Shown one piece after another: positions 57,776 to 64,000 of a stretch of 64,000 nt of DNA (position 1 is its first letter; each line of letters opens with the position of its first letter). The notes beneath the pieces are model-generated. The model saw only the letters and a list, made by a program, of their open reading frames with translations, was not told the DNA's origin and searched no databases. This DNA comes from Streptomyces sp. WAC08241. GTDB lineage: Bacteria > Actinomycetota > Actinomycetes > Streptomycetales > Streptomycetaceae. Where the stretch lies: the NCBI GenBank assembly GCA_007858575.1, contig CP042279.1, forward strand, positions 4,342,501 to 4,406,500, in the 5' to 3' direction. Made by a program: the position numbers and the translations under genes.

Positions 57776-60700
57776 TCAGGGCACTGTGCTCCGGCCCCGG
57801 CGGCAGGACCACCCGGTCCGCGTGCCACGTGACGGGATCGGCCGGATCCCGGCCGTGGTCGCGGCGGACGACGCGGTGGTGCTCCTGAGCGAACGGACCT
57901 CCCCGGGGAGGTTCCGGAGCGCGTCGATGCCCTGGACGGCCGCGGCGAGGGCCTGGACGGTGGTCAGGCACGGGACGCCGCGGGAGACGGCGGCGGTGCG
58001 GATCTCGTAGCCGTCGAGCCGGCCGCCGGTGCCGTAGGGGGTGTTGACGATGAGGTCGACCTCCCCGTCGTGGATGAGCTGCACGATCGTCTTCTCCCCG
58101 TGCGCGCCCTCGCCCTCGCTGAGCTTGCGCACCACGGTGGCGTTGATGCCGTTGCGCTTGAGGACCTCGGCGGTGCCCGAGGTGGCCAGGAGCTCGAAGC
58201 CGTGGGCGACCAGCTCACGCGCCGGGAAGATCATCGAGCGCTTGTCGCGGTTGGCCACCGAGATGAACGCCCGCCCCTTGGTCGGCAGCGGCCCGTAGGC
58301 GCCGGCCTGGGACTTGGCGTAGGCGGTGCCGAAGACCGAGTCGATGCCCATCACCTCACCCGTGGACCGCATCTCCGGGCCCAGCACGGTGTCGACGCCG
58401 CGGCCGTGGATGTCACGGAAGCGCGACCAGGGCATGACGGCCTCCTTGACGGAGATCGGCGCGTCGAACGGCAGCGTCCCGCCGTCACCGTTCCTCGGCA
58501 GCAGGCCCTCCGCGCGCAGCTCGGCGATGGTGGCGCCCAGCGAGATCCGGGCCGCGGCCTTGGCCAGCGGCACCGCGGTGGCCTTGGAGGTGAAGGGCAC
58601 CGTCCGCGAGGCGCGCGGGTTGGCCTCCAGGACGTAGAGGATGTCCCCGGCCATCGCGAACTGAATGTTGATCAGTCCGCGCACGCCGACGCCCCTGGCG
58701 ATGGCCTCGGTGGAGGTCCGCAGCCGCTTGATGTCGTGCCCGCCCAGCGTGATCGGCGGCAGCGCACAGGCCGAGTCGCCGGAGTGGATACCGGCCTCCT
58801 CGATGTGCTCCATCACACCACCGAGGTAGAGCTCCTCACCGTCGTAGAGCGCGTCCACATCGATCTCGATCGCATCGTCCAGGAACCGGTCGACCAGCAC
58901 CGGGTGTTCGGCTATCAGCCCGGCGTGCTGCCGCAGGTAGACGGCCAACGACGGCTCGTCGTACACGATCTGCATGCCGCGCCCGCCGAGCACGTACGAC
59001 GGGCGGACCATCACCGGGTATCCGATCCCACCGGCGATCCGCGCGGCCTCCTCGAAGGAGAACGCGGTGCCGTACTTGGGCGCGGGAAGCCCGGCCTCGT
59101 CGAGCACCCGGCCGAAGGCGCTGCGGTCCTCGGCGGCGTGGATCGCCTCCGGAGAAGTACCCAGGATCGGCACGCCGTTGTCCTTGAGGGCCTGGGACAG
59201 GCCGAGGGGGTCTGGCCGCCGAGCTGAACGACGACACCGGCGACGGGGCCGGCCTGCTGCTCGGCGTGGACGATCTCCAGGACGTCTTCGAGGGTGAGCG
59301 GCTCGAAGTACAGGCGGTCGGAGGTGTCGTAGTCGGTGGAGACGGTCTCGGGATTGCAGTTGACCATCACCGTTTCGTAACCCGCCTCGCTCAGCGCGAA
59401 AGAGGCGTGGACACAGGAGTAGTCGAACTCGATGCCCTGCCCGATCCGGTTCGGGCCCGACCCCAGGATGATCACGGCCGGCTTCTCGCGCGGCGCGACC
59501 TCCGACTCCTCGTCGTAGGAGGAGTAGAAGTACGGCGTCTTCGCCGCGAACTCCGCCGCACAGGTGTCGACCGTCTTGTAGACCGGACGAACCCCGAGGG
59601 CGTGGCGGACCTCGCGCACCACGTCCTCGCGCAGGCCGCGGATCTCGGCGATCTGGGCGTCGGAGAAGCCGTGCCTTTTCGCGTACGCCAGCAGCTCGGG
59701 GAGAGTGCGCTCGCGGATGCGAGTTCCCCGCCACTTCATGGATCAGGAAGAGCTGGTCGACGAACCACGGGTCGATCTTCGTGGCGTCGAAGACCTCCTC
59801 CGGCGTGGCACCGGCCCGGATCGACTGCATGACTGTGTTGATCCGGCCGTCGGTCGGACGCACCGACTCGCGCAGCAGCTCGTCCTTGTCGCCCGGCTCG
59901 CCGGTGAAGGTGAACTGCGAACCCTTCTTCTCCAGTGAGCGCAGCGCCTTCTGGAGCGCCTCGGTGAAGTTGCGGCCGATCGCCATCGCCTCACCCACCG
60001 ACTTCATCGTCGTGGTCAGCGTGGAGTCGGCGGCCGGGAACTTCTCGAACGCGAAGCGAGGAGCCTTGACCACCACATAGTCGAGGGTGGGCTCGAAGGA
60101 CGCCGGAGTCTTCTCCGTGATGTCGTTCGGAATCTCATCCAGCGTGTAGCCCACCGCCAGACGCGCCGCGATCTTGGCGATCGGGAAGCCGGTCGCCTTG
60201 GAGGCCAGGGCGGAGGAGCGGGAGACACGCGGGTTCATCTCGATCACGATGATCCGGCCGTCGTCCGGGTTGACCGCGAACTGGATGTTGCAGCCACCGG
60301 TGTCCACCCCGACCTCACGGATGATCGCGATACCGATGTCCCGCAGCCGCTGGTACTCGCGGTCGGTCAGCGTCATCGACGGCGCCACCGTGATCGAGTC
60401 ACCGGTGTGCACGCCCATCGGATCGAAGTTCTCGATCGAGCAGACCACCACGACGTTGTCGTTCTTGTCGCGCATCAGCTCCAGCTCGTACTCCTTCCAC
60501 CCCAGGATCGACTCCTCCAGGAGCACCTCGGTGGTCGGCGAGAGCGTCAGACCCTGCCCGGCGATCCGGCGCAGCTCCTCCTCGTCGTGCGCGAAACCCG
60601 AACCCGCACCGCCCATGGTGAAGGAGGGGCGGACCACGACCGGGTAGCCGCCGAGGGTGTCGACGCCCCTGATCACGTCGTCCATCGAGTGACAGATCAC

Positions 60701-61153
60701 CGAACGGGCCGACTCGCCGTGCCCGATCTTCGCCTTGACGGCCTCCACCACGCCCTTGAACAGGTCGCGGTCCTCACCCTTGTGGATCGCCTCCACGTTC
60801 GCGCCGATCAGCTCCACCCCGTACTTCTCCAGCACACCCTGCTCGTGCATGGAGATCGCGGTGTTCAGCGCGGTCTGACCGCCCAGCGTCGGCAGCAACG
60901 CATCCGGCCGCTCCTTGGCGATGATCTTCTCGACGAACTCCGGGGTGATCGGCTCGACGTACGTGGCGTCGGCGATCTCCGGATCGGTCATGATCGTGGC
61001 CGGGTTGGAGTTGACCAGGACCACCCGCAGCCCCTCCGCCTTCAACACCCGGCACGCCTGCGTACCCGAGTAGTCGAACTCCGCGGCCTGCCCGATCACG
61101 ATCGGGCCGGAGCCGATGACCAGGACGGACTGGATATCGGTGCGCTTAGGCAC
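57776..61153 (-). CDS. carB: carbamoyl-phosphate synthase large subunit (frameshifted)
   Basis: It starts at GTG 61153 (VPKRTDIQSVLVIGSGPIVI), overlapping carA by 8 bp. It makes carbamoyl phosphate from ammonia, bicarbonate and two ATP. Both ATP-grasp halves are seen: QAAEFDYSGTQACRVLKAEG, TMGGAGSGFA and IEMNPRVSRSSALASKATGF in the first; ILGSGPNRIGQGIEFDYSCV, VLGGRGMQIVYDEPSLAVYL and LEANPRASRTVPFTSKATAV in the second. The allosteric MGS-type domain (AFISVANRDKRSMIFPAREL) ends near 57900 with VRSLQEH. Frame changes fall near 59735, 59205 and 57890. TGA 57776 closes the uncorrected frame; correcting the last slip extends the protein to TGA 57549. Confidence 0.92.
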   Translation of the reverse strand: MPKRTDIQSVLVIGSGPIVIGQAAEFDYSGTQACRVLKAEGLRVVLVNSNPATIMTDPEIADATYVEPITPEFVEKIIAKERPDALLPTLGGQTALNTAISMHEQGVLEKYGVELIGANVEAIHKGEDRDLFKGVVEAVKAKIGHGESARSVICHSMDDVIRGVDTLGGYPVVVRPSFTMGGAGSGFAHDEEELRRIAGQGLTLSPTTEVLLEESILGWKEYELELMRDKNDNVVVVCSIENFDPMGVHTGDSITVAPSMTLTDREYQRLRDIGIAIIREVGVDTGGCNIQFAVNPDDGRIIVIEMNPRVSRSSALASKATGFPIAKIAARLAVGYTLDEIPNDITEKTPASFEPTLDYVVVKAPRFAFEKFPAADSTLTTTMKSVGEAMAIGRNFTEALQKALRSLEKKGSQFTFTGEPGDKDELLRESVRPTDGRINTVMQSIRAGATPEEVFDATKIDPWFVDQLFLIHEVAGNSHPRAHSPRAAGVREKARLLRRPDRRDPRPARGRGARGPPRPRGSSGLQDGRHLCGGVRGEDAVLLLLLRRGVGGRAAREAGRDHPGVGPEPDRAGHRVRLLLCPRLFRAERGGLRNGDGQLQSRDRLHRLRHLRPPVLRAAHPRRRPGDRPRRAAGRPRRRCRRSARRPDPLGLSQALKDNGVPILGTSPEAIHAAEDRSAFGRVLDEAGLPAPKYGTAFSFEEAARIAGGIGYPVMVRPSYVLGGRGMQIVYDEPSLAVYLRQHAGLIAEHPVLVDRFLDDAIEIDVDALYDGEELYLGGVMEHIEEAGIHSGDSACALPPITLGGHDIKRLRTSTEAIARGVGVRGLINIQFAMAGDILYVLEANPRASRTVPFTSKATAVPLAKAAARISLGATIAELRAEGLLPRNGDGGTLPFDAPISVKEAVMPWSRFRDIHGRGVDTVLGPEMRSTGEVMGIDSVFGTAYAKSQAGAYGPLPTKGRAFISVANRDKRSMIFPARELVAHGFELLATSGTAEVLKRNGINATVVRKLSEGEGAHGEKTIVQLIHDGEVDLIVNTPYGTGGRLDGYEIRTAAVSRGVPCLTTVQALAAAVQGIDALRNLPGEVRSLRSTTASSAATTAGIRPIPSRGTRTGWSCRRGRSTVP

Positions 61154-62303
61154 GCTCGGCCTCCATCAGGGCGGTCTCCATCAGGGCGGTTTCCATCAAA
61201 GACGTGAAGCGGTCGAAGAGGTACGCGGCGTCGTGCGGGCCCGCCGCCGCCTCGGGGTGGTACTGCACCGAGAAGGCCGGCCGGTCGAGCAGGCGCAGCC
61301 CTCCACCACCCTGTCGTTCAGGCACACGTGGGTGACCTCCGCCCGGCCGAACGGCGTGTCCACCGGGCCGTCCAATGGCGCGTCCACGGCGAAGCCGTGG
61401 TTGTGCGCGGTGACCTCGACCTTGCCGGTGGTGCGGTCCTGGACCGGCTGGTTGACGCCCCGGTGGCCGTACTTCAGCTTGTACGTGCCGAAGCCGAGCG
61501 CCCGGCCGAAGAGCTGGTGTCCGAAGCAGATGCCGAACAGCGGCGTTCCGCGCTCCAGCACGCCCCCGACCACCGTCAGGTCCGCCGTGGCGGGGTCCCC
61601 GGGCCGTTGGACACGAACACCCCGTCCGGCTCCACCGCGTACACCTGCTCCAGCGTGGCGGTGGCGGGCAGGACGTGGACCTCGATGCCGCGCTCGGCCA
61701 TCCGGTGCGGGGTCATGCCCTTGATGCCGAGGTCGATCGCCGCGACCGTGAAGCGCTTCTCCCCGATCGCGGGGACGACGTACGGCTCGGCCGTGGCCAC
61801 CTCCGCCGACAGGTCCGCGCCCTTCATCGGCGGTGCCTGCCGCACCCGTTCGAGGAGCGCCGGCTCGTCCCCGACCGCCTCGCCCGAGAAGATCCCCACC
61901 CGCATGGCGCCGCGCTCGCGCAGGTGGCGTGTGAGGGCGCGGGTGTCGACGCCGGAGATCCCGACGACGCCCTGGCGCGCCAGCTCCTCGTCCAGGGTCC
62001 GCCGCGCCCGCCAGTTGGACGGCACCCGAGCGGGGTCGCGGACGACGTAGCCGGAGACCCAGATGCGACCGGACTCGGGGTCCTCGTCGTTGACGCCGGT
62101 GTTCCCGACGTGCGGGGCCGTCATGACCACGACCTGGCGGTGGTAGGACGGGTCGGTCAGGGTCTCCTGGTAGCCGGTCATGCCGGTGTTGAAGACCGCC
62201 TCGCCGAAGGTCTCCCCACGGCCCCGTAGGCGCGCCCGTGGAAGCTGCGGCCGTCCTCCAGGACGAGCACCGCGGCCTCGCCGGCTCCGTTTTCCGTCCC
62301 CAC
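61146..62303 (-). CDS. carA: carbamoyl-phosphate synthase small subunit (frameshifted)
   Basis: It starts at GTG 62303, 1 bp past the azlD stop, so translation is coupled. The N-terminal CPSase domain reads AAVLVLEDGRSFHGRAYGAV, FNTGMTGYQETLTDPSYHRQ and VVMTAPHVGNTGVNDEDPES. The class I glutamine amidotransferase domain has AAIDLGIKGM, the nucleophile Cys in LFGICFGHQLFGRALGFGTY, VTAHNHGFAVD, and the His/Glu pair in FSVQYHPEAAAG. It ends in a repeated METALMETALMEAERA tail. It supplies ammonia to CarB. Frame changes fall near 62220, 61605 and 61300. Confidence 0.92.
61166..61197 (-). repeat. 15-bp tandem repeat in the carA 3' end
   Basis: CCATCAGGGCGGT(C/T)T is repeated twice and partly a third time. 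It encodes MET-AL units at the CarA C-terminus immediately before the carB overlap. Confidence 0.7.
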
Positions 62304-62304
62304 G

Positions 62305-62637
62305 TCAGATCACCCCGTTGACGAGGACCATGTACAGCGCGACGCCGCCGCCGATCGACAGCAGGGCGTTGTCCGTCTTCCAGTACATGACCGCCGCCAG
62401 GACGAGCGAGACCAGTTTCGGCAGGCCGAACGGGTAGACGGTCACGTCGAGGTCCTTGATGGTGTACGCCACGAGGAGGACCATCACGCCGGTCGGCATC
62501 TTCTCGCCGAGGTAGCGCAGGTAGCCGTTCGCGGCCAGCTTGCCCAGGACGACGAACGGGGCCGCCCGGAGGGCCAGGGTCACCAGGGCGATCACGCCGA
62601 CGACGGCGAACGCGTGCGCGTCGGAGAGGGTGTTCAC
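62305..62637 (-). CDS. azlD: AzlD-type branched-chain amino-acid exporter subunit
   Basis: This intact 110-residue protein starts at GTG 62637, overlapping azlC by 4 bp. It has four hydrophobic helices (FAVVGVIALVTLALRAAPFV, TGVMVLLVAYTIKDLDVTVY, KLVSLVLAAVMYWKTDNALL, SIGGGVALYMVLVNGVI). The RAAPFVVLGKL motif with the Pro after the first helix is characteristic of AzlD. With AzlC it forms an exporter for branched-chain or related amino acids, first known from azaleucine resistance. It is adjacent to carA (1 bp). Confidence 0.9.
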   Translation of the reverse strand: MNTLSDAHAFAVVGVIALVTLALRAAPFVVLGKLAANGYLRYLGEKMPTGVMVLLVAYTIKDLDVTVYPFGLPKLVSLVLAAVMYWKTDNALLSIGGGVALYMVLVNGVI

Positions 62638-63411
62638 TTCTCCTGCTCCTTGCTGTCTTCGGCGGGGCGTCCCCGCCCTTGTCCTTGTCGTTGTCCCTGT
62701 CCTTGCGGTACATGGCGGTGATGACGGCCACGTAGAGCAGCAGGCTCACGATCAGGAACGACTCCCCGATCACGTACCGGTCCACGAGGTAGCCGACCGC
62801 CCCGGCGCCCAGGGCGAGCAGGACGAGGGTGGCGCTCCTGCTGGTGCGCACCGCGTTGACCGCGAGGGTCAGAACATGGCGGTGAGGGCGAACTCGAAGC
62901 CCTTGACGCTCTCCGGGATCACCTGGCCGAGCAGGGCGCCGAGCAGCGCCGAGGAACCACCAGACGTGGCTGACGACCTGGAGAACGGTGATCTGCCGGC
63001 CGGTGAGGTGCATGCCGGGGCCCGCGGAGGTGATGCCGTACGTCTCGTCGGTCAGGGCGAAGACGCCGTACGCCTTCCGGGCCCGTCCGCGCAGCCGGTC
63101 GATCGGGAAGGACAGGCCGTAGAAGATGTGCCGGAAGTTCACGATCAGCGAGGTGAACGCGACCTGGTAGAGCGGCAGTCCGGCCACCATGAAGCCGACG
63201 GCGAGGAACTCGATGGATCCCGCGTAGATCAGCAGGGTGGAGAGCGGGGCCCAGTACCAGTTGATGCCGCTCGCGGTCAGCAGCACGCCGAACGCCACTC
63301 CCAGCGGGATGTACGCCATGGCGACGGGCACGGTGAGCCGGACGGCCTCCCCGAAGCCCCCTTCGGGCTGCCGGTGGTCCGTCCGTTCTGCGGGGGCGGC
63401 GATGCGCGCAT
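62634..63411 (-). CDS. azlC: AzlC-type branched-chain amino-acid exporter subunit (frameshifted)
   Basis: It starts at ATG 63409-63411 (MRASPPPQNGRTTGSPKG), with GGAGAGAG upstream. The core reads VAMAYIPLGVAFGVLLTASG, LLIYAGSIEFLAVGFMVAGL, VNFRHIFYGLSFPIDRLRGR and FALTDETYGITSAGPGMHLT, all AzlC hallmarks. The C-terminal helices (VLLALGAGAVGYLVDRYVIG) are followed by a charged tail (RKDRDNDKDKGGD), ending AEDSKEQEK at TGA 62634-62636. Frame changes fall near 63350, 62955, 62880 and 62670. It is a multi-pass membrane partner of AzlD. Confidence 0.9.
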
Positions 63412-63497
63412 GCTCTCTCCTGCGGGTTCGTGTTCGTGGGGCCCGGGCGGCCGGGGAGAGGGGTTCGGTGGACCCTCTCCCCGGGCGCCGGCGGGGC

Positions 63498-63644
63498 TCA
63501 GACCGCTGACGGGATGGGGGCGGCCCAGTAGGTGGCGGCCTTCGGGTCCGTGCCGCGGGTGAGCGGATCGCGGACCGCCCTCGCCAGGAGGCCGACCGGG
63601 GTGACGATCAGGTAGTAGACGATGGCCAGTAGTACGGTACGCAC
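63498..63644 (-). CDS. 48-residue SxtJ-like membrane mini-protein
   Basis: It starts at GTG 63642-63644 and is too short for typical ORF cut-offs. The sequence has one helix (MRTVLLAIVYYLIVTPVGLL), then a short polar tail with RDPLTRGTDPKAATYWAAP. The YYLxVTPxGLLxR...DPL...YW pattern resembles the C-terminal part of SxtJ-family proteins, which accompany carbamoyltransferase genes in saxitoxin and other clusters. It lies 59 bp after a carbamoyltransferase-tail-like ORF and 86 bp before azlC, all co-directional. The family link is from recall and needs a profile search. Confidence 0.55.
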   Translation of the reverse strand: MRTVLLAIVYYLIVTPVGLLARAVRDPLTRGTDPKAATYWAAPIPSAV

Positions 63645-63703
63645 GGCTCGTACGCCCTTTCTTTCGCTTTCCGACGGTTCGTTGCGGTGCGGCGGTGCGG
63701 CGG

Positions 63704-63847
63704 TCAGTCGGGGATCTCGTCCCGCCAGTCGGTCTCCTCCTGCCAGGCCGGCTGGTCCTCCTTGAAGAGGAGGAAGTTGCCGACGGCGAGGCGGTCGATG
63801 TCGGTCCGCATGAAGCAGGCGTACGCCCCGAGACGCAGTTCGGTCAT
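63704..63847 (-). CDS. carbamoyltransferase C-terminal-like ORF (partial or remnant)
   Basis: The 47 codons from ATG 63845-63847 encode MTELRLGAYACFMRTDIDRL and then AVGNFLLFKEDQPAWQE, ending WRDEIPD. The ACFMRTDIDxLxxGNFLL pattern resembles the last ~40 residues of NodU/CmcH-family carbamoyltransferases, which transfer carbamoyl from carbamoyl phosphate to hydroxyl groups. The frame extends upstream to a TGA at ~63926, but I do not find the expected NTSFN motif there. The gene could be frameshifted, rearranged, or a stand-alone ORF. A full gene would continue beyond the window edge. Confidence 0.4.
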   Translation of the reverse strand: MTELRLGAYACFMRTDIDRLAVGNFLLFKEDQPAWQEETDWRDEIPD

Positions 63848-64000
63848 CACCTGCCGCCGGCCATCACCAGGTGGCGCCGCCTCCATGTGCGGCCGGAACT
63901 TCGCGCCGTCCGGCTTGACTCCTGATCACTTCTCGCGGACCGAGGCGGCGCGTAGCGAACTCCCGCCCGGTGAGCGGGCCCTTCGGGGCGCGGCGGGGCC
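63848..64000 (-). other. window edge, unresolved
   Basis: On the minus strand the final ~75 bases give PLTGREFATRRLGPREV-like coding in one frame. They are separated from the ORF at 63704-63847 by an AT-richer stretch (GTGATCAGGAGTCAAG around 63915-63932). It is not clear whether this is the 3' end of another gene or the body of a frameshifted carbamoyltransferase. Confidence 0.35.

Noticed and set aside
1..64000. mass pseudogenisation or a degenerate genomic region
   Set aside because: Breaks are single-base slips with perfect motif continuity and affect essential genes. Codon bias is intact on both sides, so sequencing error is the simpler reading.

Overview
The window is high-GC actinobacterial DNA, almost certainly from a Streptomyces chromosome. 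It carries mycothiol biosynthesis (mshB), seven-iron FdxA, a SARP/AfsR-type regulator, paired BldK-like oligopeptide ABC transporters beside typA, a DasR-like operator in front of a secreted chitinase, SpoIIE-type phosphatases and many GTG starts. No rRNA, tRNA, CRISPR array, insertion sequence or prophage was seen.

Sequence quality dominates the reading. Most long genes are interrupted by one to seven single-base frameshifts, although conserved motifs continue at once in another frame. The affected genes include essential or core ones (typA, carA, carB, mshB, dapE). I read these as sequencing or assembly indels rather than real pseudogenes, and I give each gene its whole reconstructed span. 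Uninterrupted genes include dapC, fdxA, the GNAT gene at 6893, the DUF6113 gene, the small membrane protein at 12837, the SPOR gene and azlD.

Layout. 1-6.8 kb is a conserved core block: tag (partial), DivIVA-like, folP2-like, LOG-type phosphoribohydrolase, dapE, dapC and fdxA. It is syntenic with the mycobacterial dapE/folP2/tagA neighbourhood. 6.9-16.4 kb holds a GNAT gene, a transglutaminase-like protein, a repeat-bearing peptidoglycan-binding protein, mshB and an S9 peptidase. 16.5-28.4 kb holds two complete oligopeptide ABC operons with the same gene order (SBP, permease, permease, ATPase, ATPase), the same 8-bp overlaps and a hairpin after each SBP gene. 28.9-37.7 kb holds typA, an orphan family-5 SBP, a transglutaminase-like protein, and a TPM-domain/pspA pair. 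37.7-44.7 kb holds a multidomain phosphatase with a separate anti-sigma-type kinase, NUDIX, SPOR, an NCS1 permease with a Cys-rich tail, and GntR. 44.8-55.8 kb is mostly secretion and regulation: chitinase, septum-formation-like protein, subtilase, threonine-synthase-like enzyme, DUF4232 lipoprotein, SARP, and a LuxR-type regulator divergent from a 53-residue secreted peptide.

55.9-64 kb is the most unusual part. A co-directional run on the minus strand contains a carbamoyltransferase-tail-like ORF, an SxtJ-like mini-protein, azlC, azlD, carA, carB and a MetRS-like protein that has lost the KMSKS loop. It has no pyrimidine or arginine genes. The arrangement suggests a dedicated carbamoyl-phosphate supply with amino-acid export and a repurposed synthetase, possibly the edge of an undescribed biosynthetic locus that continues past base 64000.
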